A stretch of 64,000 nucleotides of DNA from Casuarina equisetifolia (Eukaryota; Streptophyta; Magnoliopsida; Fagales; Casuarinaceae). The translations under genes were made by a program, and so were the position numbers. The stretch is taken from positions 16,227,938 to 16,291,937 of the forward strand of contig CM052358.1 of the NCBI GenBank assembly GCA_028551475.1, given 5' to 3'. The notes beneath the pieces are model-generated. The model did no database searches and was not told where the DNA came from. It saw only the letters and a list, made by a program, of their open reading frames with translations. The first letter of the stretch is position 1. Each line of letters begins with the position of its first letter. Positions 1-13,729 of the stretch are shown here, piece by piece.

Positions 1-2790
1 AAGCACCCAAAACAGTTCAACACTTACTTCAAAACCCTAATTTGCAAAGAGCATAACAAATTCAACCCAAGACTAAACACCGCCCAATTCAAACACAACC
101 AATATCTGACAAATACAAGACAAAAAAGCAGACAACAGATGGGAGAAAGAGAGTTTAATTACGGAGGAATTGAGCTTGCTGGGAGCCATGGCTAGCTGTT
201 TGACAGAGAGAGAGAGAGAAAGGGGATATTGTTGGATTGCTTCCCTTCTCAGGCCCTCACACCAATTCTGTGATTTTGACCAAAATTTGCATTTTAAACA
301 ACAAGATAGTCTGAAAGAAAGGATTTTGGAGGATCATGCTCACGACAACGCGTGGCAAAGTCAAGGTGAAGTTATTGGTGTCTGAGTTTTGTGGAGTAAA
401 CTATCACAGGGCGTGTCGCATGCTGTACAAGTCAGCCAACCACCCCCACAAAACCAAACAAGTCAGTAATCACGTCTTGGGCACTTCGGCCTCTGTGGAT
501 CGCAATGGCAGACGAGTCTTGGCTTGACTGGGGAGCTTCAGATACTTCACCACTTGTGCCCACCAAGCTACCCTCTTTAGAGAACCACCGCCACGTTTTA
601 ACTCCCCTTCCTTCTTTCCTGATCAGGTGCCAAGTGCTCTTCACCCAACCTAAAAAGCCAAAAAGTGGGTAAGAAGAATGTGGTATACACCTGGTGGTAA
701 AATGGATTGATAGCGCTGGTCTCGTAGGATTTGACCTTAACCATGCCCCGATTTTAACCCAAGACTGTAACCCATCTTCTACTTCACATGCATCAAGCCA
801 CCTTAATGGTGAGAGTCCCCATCCTAGCAACCGTTCTAAATCAAGATTTTGACCATCCAATACAGATGAACCAGGTAAGAGTTTTCCTCTTGATTTTTCT
901 GCAGTTTTCATAATTAAATATGCTCTTGGTTTGAAAAACGGAGCTTTGCCCTGTCTTCTTCATTAAGCCTATAATATAAATTCTCAGCGTTTCGTAATCA
1001 ATGAGGTAATTATTAAGAGACAGCATCTTTTTTCTGTCCTTCCGATGATGGTCAACTGAGGAACACCTTCTCTTGATGATTCTTCTAATCAACTCTGTGA
1101 TAAAGCAGCCTAACCTAATCAAAGCTTGAATAAGATCTTGCAGTAGGCGCTGAGATCTCGGAAGATGACAGAGAAGGAAAAACGGCATTAATCTTAACTT
1201 GTGTGGATATCAGGAGACTTGTTCGAATAGGCAGAACGCTCTCTCTTGTACAATTTTGCTTTCCGATCTACCAATCAAAATATCCCACAAAATAGCACTC
1301 CCGGCTTTACTTTTTGCATAGCCATTTTTCTCTTTTTATTTCCTGCTGATTTGCAAATTTGGTGGCAACACATGGATATCCCGGTGTTTTTGACCTTATA
1401 CAAACTATCAGGTTGAGAGGCATGTTGAAAATGATGTCCTCCTTTGTTAATTAGGATGTTTAAGGTAATAACAGCATATAGGATTAATGTCTTATCTAGT
1501 TGTTACAATATTAATGGTATTTTATGGATATCATTGTTATTAATTTTACTAATCTTAGTAGTAGTCGTATTACTAATCTTAATGGTAGTCGTAATCAATC
1601 TAACAAATTGCCCCTAAGCATGTCATTTATACAAGTACACAAGATTGAAGTATTATTTAAGATCTCTTAATCATTAAAAAAAAAGATAAAAAAAAATATC
1701 ATCGCATCATTTAAAAAGGTTATAAGAAGAAACTATTTGATTGATCTTGTGATACCAAATTACTCATAAAAATAATTTGATAACAATTAAAAAAACTATT
1801 TAAAAGTCAATTGTCTCTTTAAACTCAACTTCTAAAGAGAAACATATATTTTATTTTAAAACTAACATTTAGATAGTATTTAGACTATATGAACGGCCTT
1901 CATATTATTTTTAACATATATATTCACATTTAATATGGTTATATTGTAGAAATAATTTATCTTTTTTTTTTCATACAATAAGAGTGTCACCTTCAAAACT
2001 TAGACTTTAGTATGTTAAGAAACCCATTATACTTATTTAAAATTGACTTCTAGAAGAGACATATATTTCATTTGTAAGATTAATGCTCAAACATAATTGC
2101 AACAAAGGTTAAATAAAAAGATTGAACTTTTTATATGCATATCATTATTCTGTTTAAAAATATAATAGAAGTAGACAAAATTATTCTTTTTTTAAAAAAA
2201 AAAAATTCACACCCGCTTGGGTGTAAATCCAAGACTAAGGTTTGAGGCAAGATTTAATCTCAATTGATTTTTAAGAAGACTTAAATAAGAGCAGAAAAAA
2301 GGATTTATTTGACCACGAGAAAAAGTGGTTATAAAATGACTTTAATAAAAAGCGGACGGAATGATTTCCGTATGACCACAATGAAAAGTGTTTTCAAATT
2401 GACTTAAATTGGAAAAACTAATGCAATGGTTTCTTCGTATGTTATAATCAAACCTTGAAGACCTCGAAAGTGGATACGACCAGAAATTTGGAATTGCAAT
2501 GGTTCTTCAAAGTCAGCATATCCTTCAATTGAATTCGCCAACCTTTTGGCTTTTGAGGAGGAGAGGACTTTTATCACGAAACGCCCAACAAAATGGCTGC
2601 GTTTGAATTATTCCACGCTTCGCTGCTGACCTTTAAAATATGTCAGGAGCTGCCTCTTTGTTTGAACTTGAAGAGGTGTTTGGTGGGTTGTTGACGGAAT
2701 TTAGATGGCGACCCCAAACTGCTGAGAGCATTCAGAAGGATCCACTTCAGCCCAAAATCCACGTCCAGTACATCCAAGGCCTCTGAGTAG
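1..2790. other. Upstream intergenic region, no gene recognised
   Basis: No reading frame here resembles a known family. Bases 1-1300 have mixed composition. Bases 1300-2450 are very AT-rich with A and T runs. Around 2195-2250 an A-run is followed by a CACACCC..GGGTGT motif, which also occurs near 12410 and 52185 beside A/T-rich tracts and is probably a dispersed repeat tail. The last 250 bases before 3018 are pyrimidine-rich, as expected for a plant core promoter and leader. Confidence 0.6.
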
Positions 2791-3017
2791 CCAGCCCATC
2801 ACGGTGAAGAACCAAGACATTTTCACAAACACCTACTACGCAAACCCAAACCCAGCTTCACAAGTAAAGCATACTCACCCTGTTCTTCCCCACCACTGTT
2901 CTTTCCTCTTTTTATCTCTCCCGTTTCTCCCTAAAAAGACCCACCCCTTTCGCGCTCGCCCCGGCTCCCTAAAGATCGCTGCAAAATCTTGGTTTCCAAC
3001 CCTTAAACCCCACCGCC

Positions 3018-6000
3018 ATGGATTCCCTCCAAGCGACCTACAGAGACGATGACGAAGAGGAAGAAGAATCTGCGCCTCGGGTAGCCATCAGGGAACCAGC
3101 ACTGGCCTATGTCCCCGAATCGCCAATTGTCGCCACTGCCAGCGAGCCCCAAAACGATGTGAAACCGGACGCCATAACCTCCGACTCGGATGACCCTAAC
3201 AAGTCCCCCAGATCCACCCATAACGACAACGCTACCGAAAACGACAACGACACTACAACCACCAACACTACCACCTACAACAATGACGACGACGATGAGG
3301 AGGAGGACGACGACGAAGAAGACGAGCCTCCACCGAAGAAGCAGAAACCCCTCTCCTCTCTCACCACCACCCAACCTCAGGACCCCGATCAGCCACTACA
3401 ACTACAGCAACAACAACCCAATGCCGCCGCGATAGCCACTGCGCCTGCCGCACCAACCACAACGACGGCTAAGAAATCGAAGAAGAAGAACAACAACGTA
3501 TGGGTCACCAAGTCAAGCCGCAAGGGGAAGAAGAAGAACAAGTCCAACAATAACCACAGCACGCCTGCCGAGGACACCGTCCTCATCACCCCCGTCCAGA
3601 AGTTTCCGGACAAGTCCGATGATACGCCGGACATGAACATATGCCTTTCCAAGATCTACAAGGCCGAGAAGGTCGAGCTCAGCGACGACCGCTTGAGCGC
3701 CGGGAGTACTAAGGGCTACAGAATGGTGAGAGCCACTCGAGGGGTGGTGGAGGGCGCTTGGTACTTCGAGATAAAGGTTGTGCGATTGGGTGAGACCGGG
3801 CACACCCGCCTCGGCTGGTCGACGGAGAAGGGGGACCTTCAGGCGCCCGTTGGGTACGACGGTAATAGCTTCGGTTACAGGGACATTGATGGGAGTAAAG
3901 TGCACAAAGCATTGAGGGAAAAATACGGTGAGGAGGGTTACAAGGAAGGTGATGTTATTGGGTTCTACATTAACTTGCCCGAGGGCGGTTTGTACGCACC
4001 GAAGCCGCCCCATTTGGTTCTCTATAAGGGACAGAGGTATGCATGCGCTCCGGATGCCAAGGAAGAAGCCCCCAAAGTAGTGCCTGGTCAGTGGTTCTTT
4101 GCCCCCTGTGTAATTCTGTGTTTACTGGCTATTGTTTTTGATAATGTGTGTCATTTCTCTTGCGATATGATGATATGCGAGTTGGCTGTTTCTTGTTCAT
4201 ATTGGTTGTCAGGTGGTGTTGATGGGTTCCGTCAGGAGATTAGATGATGGTTTCTTTCTTGTTAAATGTGGGGTTGGGTAAATAGCCACTAGGTCTTGGA
4301 TATAACTTAATGGTTATGATTTGCTAAAGCTGTGGGAGAACCTGTTCATTTGCTCTGGGGCTTGGGTTTCAAAGTTCGCATTTTTTAAGCATTGATTGTT
4401 GTGGGAATTTCATTGAGTAGCGCAAACAAATCGAGCCTAATTAGTCATCTCTAACATGTTTGAATCTTCTAAGTTGTTGATTCTAAATGTTTCTATTGTT
4501 TTCATTATCATCATTTAGAATTAATTTAAATAATGCTTTTAGTGGTAAGAGAGGGCGACTGGGTATGATCTCATATTTGATTGATTAATTAGGATGAACA
4601 TGTCAAGATTTATTGGTTAGATACAACGCCATTGTGGGCCTACTCAACAAAAAGAAGCCTCATGTTCCAGTCACTTGAAGCGGCTTACATGAAATTATCT
4701 ATAATGAGGCAGTCAGTTCTTCTATGCCTGTAGGCTCTGATATGGCCATAGTTTACTTTCTTGCCCACTATGCTCATATTGCTTTCATCTTCCTCTTGTC
4801 CTTGTTACTCCGTATCTTAGATCAAACAAGTTGTTGGCACCAACCAAAATTTCTTCATTTTTCTTTGTTAGTTCTCCAATTTCAGCTGGACTTAGATTGA
4901 CATGGTATGCAGGCATACTGGGGGTCCAATTAGATTGTAGAGGCATAAATTTCAAGCAGAATTTCTGAGATAATCTTACCATGTTCCTAGTTAGATCCAG
5001 TGAAAAAGGAACTTGTATTCCGAGCTAGGAAAGTGACTTCCTCTAGATCAAACTGCAATATGGAGACAGTTTGTGCATGTATTGAACAAGGTTGAAAAGA
5101 GAGAACGGTTAAGTTGCAACTGGTTTGGTCCTTTGCATTTGGAAAAAGAACCAATCTTTGTCATTTTAGAAGAACGTAATTCATAGTCAAAGGCATATGT
5201 TATTAGATAAACTGAACCAAAACCAAAATTAAGTTGGTTTAGGCTTTGGGTTATGGCCAATGAGATTCTGGATTTTGATTCTGGTCCACTTATTTTTATC
5301 TTTCTAACCAACTAGATGAAGGAGCACTCTGGAAATTTTTTTGCCTATGTTAAAACATTTACAATGATAATACATAGATAATCGCCTATAAAAATCAAGA
5401 AAATGTTACGAAGACATAAATAATATTTAATAAGGTTGTTCAGACTGCTTAATCATTGTATTAAACCCAAACTGAAATGCTATTTCCTAATACGTTACTA
5501 GATTTTGCAAAAAAAAGTTTGAAGTAAGGAAACCAAGCTGGAAAAACTGATTCATTCAGTTTGGTTCTTTTTCTTCCTGAATTATATGTTGCTGGTATAT
5601 GCGCAAATGTCTTTTTTTTTTTTTTTTGTGTGCGTGTGCATGTGTGCATGTGTGCATGTGTGCATGTGTGCGTGTGTGTGTCTATACAGGTAGTGTGTTT
5701 CGTGTGAATTTCTGATAAACCTTATGTTAGTTTATTTTTTATATAATATTTTTGCACACAAAAGATTACCACTCAAATATTTTTATTGTTACAGAACCAA
5801 ACTCGGTTTACTTTGACCTAAGAAGAACTGCAGGAGGGTAGAGTAATTTAAAAGATGGTTGCATTTTTAACTTGAAAGGAAAAAAAAAAAGTATTTGTCT
5901 TGATTTAGATGGTTTACACTTTCTTACATGGAACATGTACTAAACTGCTGATGGTGGTAACATGGAAAAGGATCAGTGGTTGACTGGGAATTGCTTCAAT

Positions 6001-7139
6001 TGTTACCTCTATAGATTGGACTGCCTGTTGTGATAAGCACATCCAATTGGAGATAAGCATGAAATGAATAATCCACATTTTGACGGCACCCTTGATTGCC
6101 TAGGTGGTTTACAGTTTCTAGTTTGTAGACTGAACTTTCTGAATTGACGCTAGATCATTCTCATTTACCAGATAGTTGATTGCTAAGCACTTCCAATACG
6201 GAATAAGCAGGAAATGAATAGTCCACTTGTGATTGTGCCTAGAGTGGATTTTTGATATTGATGCTAGATCCATCTCATGAGCCATGTTCTGAGGGTTCAC
6301 ATGCTTTGTTTAGCTCCTGGGAATATCTTGTCTTTTTTCCTTGGGAAATTTGAATTATAAGGTTTGGTGCCTAGATTGACTAGAAAAAGACTTGCTTAAG
6401 AAAATAAAATCTGGTTTTTTCTACATGGATCAGTCCCTGCATGGACAGAAACAAAAGAATCGAGTCTGAGAGAATATTATGAATGGCTGGAATTCATCAT
6501 GCTTTAGCTTTTTGAAACTATTGTCCAATTCCATTCCATCCATTTAGAGAATTAGAATCCCTTTGCATTACTTCTGGCACAGATTTGTGACCATGATGCC
6601 CTTAACCTGACACAATAAACTGATTTTGGTTTGATCATGAACTGTTCCAACTGATAACAAACGAGAAAACATGAATTTGGTGAGGTGTGTTATTCTTTTG
6701 AATTTGGGAAGCATTTTTATACCAGCTCTTTGTCTAAATATTATGTCAAATTCCGTTCAGCATTTCTTGAACTTCTGTTCATTTCAAGCATGGCTTTTCT
6801 GTGTGTATGCATGTCAAAATTAGATGTCAATATCTAAATTGTTTTTCTTTTTTGGAAGTGTGCCAATATTGTCTCTTCTCTGCAGGAAGTGAGATATCCT
6901 TTTTCAAAAATGGGATTTGCCAAGGTGTTGCTTTCAAGGATCTATATGGTGGTCGGTACTACCCAGCTGCTTCAATGTATACTCTTCCAAACCAGCCAAA
7001 TTGTGTTGTCAAGTTCAACTTCGGCCCTGATTTTGAATTCTTTCCTGAGGACTTCAATGGGCGTCAAATGCCTAGCCCTATGATTGAAGTACCTTACAAC
7101 CGAGTTGAAAATGGGGTCTCAAATGAGAAGAAGCAGTAG
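3018..7139 (+). CDS. TRO: Ash2-like SPRY-domain protein (TRAUCO type), COMPASS subunit
   Basis: Two exons, 3018-4086 and 6886-7139, give 440 residues. The donor GTCAGT follows CCTG and the acceptor is TGCAG; the join completes a Gly codon and continues the domain in frame. The first ~200 residues are low complexity: acidic runs, Asn/Thr/Pro/Gln-rich stretches and Lys clusters that may serve as nuclear localisation signals. Residues ~205-425 form the SPRY domain of the Ash2/Bre2 family, with [25 protein letters not shown] and, in exon 2, [10 protein letters not shown] and [11 protein letters not shown]. Ash2-type proteins are core subunits of Set1/COMPASS H3K4 methyltransferases; the Arabidopsis homologue TRAUCO is needed for embryo development. 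The start codon has a good context (CCGCCATGG) after a CT-rich leader. The single intron is long (2.8 kb). Reading through the donor would give a 409-residue product lacking the end of SPRY. Family assignment is firm; function is by homology. Confidence 0.93.
5627..5682. repeat. TG/TGCATG microsatellite in TRAUCO intron
   Basis: A T-run is followed by TGTGCATG-type units repeated several times and ending in GTGTGTG. It lies inside the intron, so it has no coding effect. Confidence 0.85.
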
Positions 7140-7724
7140 CCCAAAAATGGCACCTGTTTCTATGTGGACGTGAGATTAACACTTTGCGGAGTTGGGAGAT
7201 GGGTCTGAGATTAACACTTTGTTGTAATTTAATGGCTATTAATTTATGACTGACACATTATTTGATGACATTTAAACTTATCGTTTTGTGGAAGAGAGAA
7301 AATCTGCATGTTTAATATAGCAACCTTGCTTGAGCCATGCGATATCTGATACTTTCTTCTAGTTTTTCATGTGATCTTCTTGTTCCATTCTGTTGACCTC
7401 ACTGATAGAAGTTTGTTATAATTACTTCTATTTTTTGTGGTACAATTTGGACTGGTCGAATGCATTCCTTATGAGAGTTCTTGCGAGCTGAAAGCCAGCT
7501 GTTTGAGATTATGGGTTGCACATAAATGTTTCCTTCAATTGTTCAGGGAACATTGAACGTTATTGATTATTTGCTGTGCTTTGGCAGTGACGTGATGGAT
7601 ATTTCTCTTCTGAAACGACCAATGCACCGCTGGTGAGTCTTTTGGTCTATCGGAAATGAAAACTATGCACGCTAATGTTTCTCTACTTGATTTATAGACC
7701 CTAAGGGAAGATCAACGTCCATGG

Positions 7725-7726
<2 letters not shown>

Positions 7727-7781
<55 letters not shown>

Positions 7782-7782
7782 G
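7727..7782. repeat. Compound (CT)n(CA)n microsatellite
   Basis: About 18 CT units run directly into about 10 CA units. This is a compound dinucleotide repeat some 600 bases past the TRAUCO stop codon. Confidence 0.95.
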
Positions 7783-8386
7783 TGTCACATGAATCATGCA
7801 TTCTTCTAAGAAGTATGCTGCAGCAGCCTTGTATTGGCACATCCTCCTTGTTGAAATGCAAAGTCAGAGGGGGTCGCAGACTCCATCATCCAGCCTGTCA
7901 CTTGTAAATAATAAAGTGGTTTTCCAAAGCAATATTGCGTATGTAGAAACACACGCACATCTCTCTCTCTTTCTCTCTCCCTTTCCCCTCTTCCCCTCTC
8001 TTTCTTTGTTGGTGAATCTATTAGCTAATTGAATCTGTCCTTGTCCTGACAGGAGGTTCTCATCTAATTGTGTAAGCATTTCGTTGAAATAGATGAAATG
8101 TATGGAAGAATAATGATGAGATCAAGATTAAGGTCAGGCTGTATTTCAGATGAAAAGTCTTGCGTTATCTTCTGGCTGCTCTTGTTTGGAATGGGACTTT
8201 TGTATAGTTGTAGTTGATGCCTTCCTTACGTAGTGAGTACCATGCTTTGCCGATGAATTTCTTGTGAAGATTGATGGCACATCTACTCATTTTTGAAGAT
8301 TAAGATTGAGATTTGGGCAAATAATGTACATAAAGGATTGCTTCCAGTTTTGGCTATTTACAGTTGAATCTGCTAGTGAATAATAG

Positions 8387-8429
8387 CTTCTTCTTCTTCT
8401 TCTTCTTCTTTTCTTCTTCTTTTTCTTCT
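8387..8429. repeat. (TTC)n microsatellite
   Basis: TTC/CTT trinucleotide repeats with one or two interruptions, followed by a C-rich patch. Confidence 0.9.
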
Positions 8430-9640
8430 CCCCTCCCCCCCACCTCTGTCTCTTCAATTGCTTAAGAATCCTCTATCTTGAATGTATGATTCTGCAACCT
8501 TTGTGTATTGGGGTATGAGAGTGATGCACTCGAACTGTTTTCAAACTTGGTTAGGTACATGGCTTCGGAGGTTTTCTTTTACCTAGGAAATATCAGTGGA
8601 GTTGGTCATTGGTGTATTGTTGTTCTACCATGGTGATATCATTGGGTGAGTCCTTTGAAAGGGATTTGCTTGAGGGGAAAGACCTTTGCAAAGCATAATT
8701 TCCCCTATGGTAACACGAGGAAGGTTCTTATACGGTTAGGCGTGGGGCTTTTCTTTATTCGTAACAGCAGTGCATTTGGTAAAAAGGTGTCATTTTGCAT
8801 TGGTGCATGAACGACTACCAATATACGCTGGGAACAAATTTGTTAGTGTAGAGGTATTTCTGTATTTTACATGGTGAAACAACTTTACTTTGCGTTTAGC
8901 ATCTTCATAAGATGATGTTTTGTTCAGTCCAGTCCTGAAAATAATGTCATTTTGTGTTTGGCATCGTCGAAAAGAGAGAACCGCGGAAAATGAAGAGAAA
9001 AGTTCATGGGGGATTTGCCTGGCAATGGACGTAAGGATTTTTGCCTTAGCATCTTAAATCTTGTTTCAATTAGCGACAGACAGGGGTTTTAGCTCAGAGG
9101 TTGCATGCAAGCGTGAATTTGAGGTGGAAAAAGGCGAAAGGCGTAGTAGGCTTGACACTCTTTTTTTCTTCAGTTTTCTTCCTCTGTTTTGGTGACGAAT
9201 CAAAGAGGAACCATTGGGGTACTCACGAGACACTAAGGACCTGTTTCTATGCTGTAGAAATTGGTGATTGCTCACTCATCTGGGAGTCTTATGGGGATTT
9301 GGAGCTAAGTGGTTTGTGGATTGGGTTGGCACGATTGAGGGGGTTAGTTGGTCTATCCCAAACTGGAGAAGTGCCACGAGGCCCAAAGACAAATGGTGGA
9401 GTGAGAGTAGTCAACAATATGTGTGAAGTGTAATGAGGCCGGGAGATGCACAAGAAAATGTGATAACGCTGGAACATACAATGAGGCTTCTGGGAGGCTT
9501 AGAGGGACGAGGAGGCCAAGAAAAGACATGGAGGTGGGATAAAGTCCGGAGGAGGCCGAGGGGTGCGGTGGAGCCTGGAGATGGCCTGGAGGGTGAAGCC
9601 CAAAGTAGTGCTACAGCCTAAGGTGGTGTAAAAACCCATG

Positions 9641-11215
9641 AAATTACTTATCAGCCCAGTAGGTGGCTTTAAGGTGAATTTTAATCGTGAATAGCCATTA
9701 GTAACTGAAAGAGACAATTGAACAACAGATTTACATGGTTTGGTCTTAATTATCACATTATCTTTACCTTTAATCAATAAGTTGGAGAGCCCCTCCACTA
9801 GGTTTAACAAGGATTAACATATCCTTTATAGATATATTGATTTTTCTTTACAAGAAAAATTACCCAACTAATGAGTAATTCAACTATACAAGTCATGCTA
9901 AGGACAACATGGATTTAAGTGGAAGGAGAATGTCACATGCCTAGTGGAATTGGAAGGCCTAGCTCAATAATTATGTGAAGGGTTGTGATATTTGTCTTAC
10001 ATTGGATAGGAGTGAAAAGATCTTAGGAATTATAAGGGGTTTGGTTGTTCTACCTAATAAGCTAGTCTTTTGGATTGGACTTTAACTTTGTGACGAATAG
10101 TTTTAGCCTAACAAAATATAGCAACCTGTTGGCTAAGCAAAGTATAGCAACCCACATAGTTTAAGACTGAATAAAGTTTGGTTTGCACAAAATAGAACAA
10201 CCAACAAACATTTTTAAGATTTAAGATCCTTAACATTTCACAATCATTAGGCTTTAGGAAATTCTTATTAAATATTTGAAATGTACAATATTGAAGCTTT
10301 AATACAATATTAATAAATGTGGTACCATGTTTATGAAGCAAATATCTTCACTTTTGTTTGGCACAAATGCTAAGATTCACTTGTGGGTTTTGTGAAATTC
10401 CTTGAAAGAGAAAATTTGTTTAAATCCAAACGCACATGTTTTGTCATTACCAAAAGAATATTTTCTTTATATTCTCCCCCTTTTTATGATAGAACCCAAA
10501 AAAGAACCAAATCCACATAGTAACATTAACTTCAAACACAACACACATTTTATGACTTTTCTCAAAATATTTGAAAGTTGTTCTAGAATAGTAAGGCATA
10601 GCTATACCCATATTTTTGCATGAAGGAAACTAGTAAAAGCAGGAAAAACAATGTAGGATTTCTCCCTTCTATGTCATTTATCAAAAAGTATAGAACATGT
10701 AGAAAACACAACAAGTTCTAAAAGAGAAGTAGAATTTTCAAATTTGGATAGCAAGATTCACAATACTTGTAGTAGAAGAACAAGATAAAATAGTGTGCTA
10801 GCAACATATTTATAAATAGGAGTGAAATTTGTAGAAGGTAAGACAAAGGTGATCCTCCCCCATACTTAAAGCAAGATGGAACTTGGACACTATTAGGAAG
10901 GCTAAAAGAGTCACAAAGTTAAGAGATACACGCATTATAGGCCTATTATCTACATGACACACTTTGAGATCTCTTCTTAACACAAAATATCTACCTGTTA
11001 TCAAGTAAATTTGTGAAAACATCAGTAACTTGATTCTTGGTTCTCACAAATTCAAGTTGAATGTCTCTTTTATTAACATGATTACAGATGAAGTGATGCC
11101 TAATTTCTATGCATTTAATTTGTGAGTGCTGAATTGAATTTTTAGTTATAGTTAATACACTTATATTGTCACACTTAAAGTTGCTAGCTATTACAACATT
11201 TATAGTTGTTGCATC
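9641..11215 (-). mobile_element. Degenerate Ty1/copia 3' fragment (RNase H end), minus strand
   Basis: On the minus strand, bases ~11215-10990 translate in broken frames to the end of a copia RNase H: a KCDN-like motif, a string resembling SRTKHIEIRHHFIRDHV, then a segment like the usual LADIFTKPL ending. Further along, a pyrimidine block near 10475-10490 (CTCCCCC on the plus strand) could be the polypurine tract. LTR edges cannot be placed. The remainder to 9641 is AT-rich and probably part of the same relic or its LTR. The copia call rests on the RNase H ending; the left boundary is a guess. Confidence 0.5.
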
Positions 11216-11900
11216 TATGAAAGAAGAAAAGAATCATCAATCCTAATGATTAAATTTTTTGCTCAAAATACAAAAGATTTTAGGATTCTTCATGGCAACA
11301 GTTTTTGGAATCAATTTAGTATTGATTCGTCATCAATATGAGATGTTTTATGTTTGATTTCCAACCACTTTAAAAAGGTAGTTAGATTGTATATGAAAAT
11401 AATCCAAGAAATACAAGTTATTTTTCTCTATTATTCTTCATATTGTTCCTCATAATCATTTTTGTTTATTATCATTTTTATATGATTTTTTGCAACATAT
11501 TGTGAAAACTCTTATTTTAATTGCATTTACATAACTTGTGTACAATAACGTGCAACAATAATATATTCAATTTTGGTAAAGAAAGTTGCCATACTATTTT
11601 GCTTTTTAAAGTGCCATAAGATAATCATAGTTTCTAAGAAATGACATGCATCACTAGTGTTTTTCCAAATCCTTTTCTTGTACATTGATAATAGGACTTG
11701 ACATGGAAAACTAATAGGAAAGTTACTTGGAAAACTAGCAAATTCAACCACATCAAGTCCACACCTTTCTTCCCACAATGGAAATGTTGTAATAGGGTAG
11801 TTCTTAGTTGGCTTTTAACTTCCCTCTAACCAAAAATTTACAAGACATTCACCTATTCTATAGATGTCTGGAAGGTTTGGAATCACTTGTAAAAGAATTT
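11216..11900. other. AT-rich transposon debris, no gene recognised
   Basis: No coding signal or repeat pair is recognised. It lies between a minus-strand copia fragment and a plus-strand copia relic, and may hold an unrecognisable LTR of either. Confidence 0.4.
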
Positions 11901-12375
11901 TTAGTATGTACACAACAAGAAAATTGTGGGTGTGAAGTGGGACTTGGCTTTCATTACCCAACGTGGGGAACCATGGATAAGTAGGTTTTATCGCTCAAAC
12001 GATTGTGTAATCAATTGGATTCTTTTATCACTATATGCTACCCCAACTTGATTAGTCTACAATCTTCTTAGCACTATCAAGAGGATGGAAAAATAGTTGA
12101 ATTCTTTCAAGGATTGGTTGATATCTAGAACATTGCGCACTTATAAATTTAGAACACTAGGTCTCTCTCTTCATTTTTAGAGGCATTATTAATGATATTA
12201 GATAAGGAGTTCTCTTATTGGCTATTTGGAAACCAAAATTTGCATCGACATTTTTGTTTTTTTTAGCTTCAATCTAGTTTAATGATTGGAGTAATGAGAG
12301 CCTCACTTTTTTGGATGATTGCTTATTTAGTCAAGTCCATGCTACCAAAATTCCACCATCTAGCTTACAACCAAA

Positions 12376-12496
12376 TATTTTTTATTTTTATTTTTGCACA
12401 CATATAAACTCACACACATTGGGTGTCAAACCCTAAACCTCACGGTTGGAATCCATACTAACTCACCATTGAGCTAGCTAGCTAAGTGACCTCCCA
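12376..12496 (-). mobile_element. Possible tRNA-derived SINE, minus strand
   Basis: Read on the minus strand, a GAGGTCACTTAG start is followed by TAGCTCAATGGT, close to the pol III A box. About 40 bases later comes GGGTTTGACACCC, a loose B box, and the segment ends in an A/T-rich tail (the T-rich run at 12376 on the plus strand). This is the layout of a plant SINE. No target-site duplication was identified, so the call is tentative. Confidence 0.35.
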
Positions 12497-13729
12497 ACCA
12501 ATTACGACTTCTAATGATTTGACTACGTGGTTAGCTATGTGTTTATTGCAACAAAAAGGGTCATTGGATGTAAGAATGCTTCATGCTTGTAAAATGTAGC
12601 CATTATGGGATCTTAGACCATTTGAAGAACAAATGCTACAAACTTCATGGTCACTCTTAAAGGAAGGGAAGGGGTTGAAATGATAGGAGGCCATCAATGA
12701 ACTAGGCTACTACTAAGAACATCTTAAGACCATTGCTCAGCAAGGAACATGATTAGCTTATGACAATCTTTAATAAGAACAAAGAGTGTGCTACACATTA
12801 GCAACTAGCACAACTCATGTGGCATGCTTATATCCCAAAGGTAAATGTTTCTTATATTGGCTTCTGGACACAAGGGTTGGTGATCAATCATTGGTGATTT
12901 TTATTGTAATATTGCACTAGCTTGTACCTTGCTTTTTGTAATGATCTAATGTATAGTTATTATGCCCAATCTTTTGTTATGTAGGAGAACTTCATTTATA
13001 CATCTTGACATCAAAGGAAATATGACATAAAGTTGGAAAGTCTTCTCAAACTAAGATAGATTCTCATATCTATGCTTTCGAAATCTCTTTATTGTTGTAA
13101 AAAGACACACAAGGAATTATAGCAAGTTAATATTGAGGTTGAATGGTATAACTTGATATGGTTAGATAAAATCAACAAATATAACTTCATTAAATGGTTC
13201 ATATCTAGGAACAAACTTTCTACAACAAAAGTGATATTTTGATAGCTCCCCTTAATTAACTTATATTGTAATTTTTGTGGTTCTTAATTTAAAGGAAGGA
13301 AAATTTAGAAAACTATTCTTGCATAATAACACCTTCATAGGAGTGTTATCAATTATAACTATGACTTACAATGGATGGTTAAAGCAATTAAAGAAAATAA
13401 TTTGACTACAAAATTCCTTAAACTTTCTTTCTTAACATGTATCTATTGTATTTAGTATGAATGAAAGTGTATACATTTCCAAAATAAGTTGTTAAAATAT
13501 CAATTTTATTGGTTAGAATTAGAAAAATAGTATATGGGAGAGCATATCTATTTAAGAACATTAAACTCATTCAAGCAAAGTTTTTGTTTCATCCTAGCTA
13601 AGGGATTCTAAATTTGGTTTTTTTTATAGATAAATTGTAATACTAAGGTATGCTCATAACTTTTTTAATTCTCTTATTCTTTGATGAATAAACTTATATA
13701 TTCATAAATATATATACATTTGTCAAGGT

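Larger units (their letters stand above)
7140..9640. other. TRAUCO 3' flank and intergenic DNA, no gene recognised
   Basis: After the stop codon there is an AT-rich 3' flank. Open frames here (for example 9101-9433) show no recognisable domain, and I do not call them. Between ~9430 and 9640 the plus strand is purine-rich (GGAGGCC/GAGG motifs) and unlike its neighbours in composition. Confidence 0.55.

Noticed and set aside
73..189. Minus-strand ATG in good context (MAPSKLNSSVIKL start) with a 38-residue frame running toward the left edge, possibly the first exon of a gene off the window
   Set aside because: No family is recognised, no clear donor site can be chosen, and the rest would lie outside the window.
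432..1188. Overlapping minus-strand open frames of 159 and 115 residues
   Set aside because: No domain, odd composition, and no splice or promoter evidence; likely chance frames in moderately GC-rich DNA.
3003..3374. Open frames opposite and alongside TRAUCO exon 1 (also 3389-3652, 3513-4013)
   Set aside because: Low-complexity shadows of the acidic and basic runs of the real protein on the other strand.
9101..9433. 110-residue plus-strand frame beginning MHASVNLRWKK
   Set aside because: No recognisable homology or splice context; composition does not look coding.
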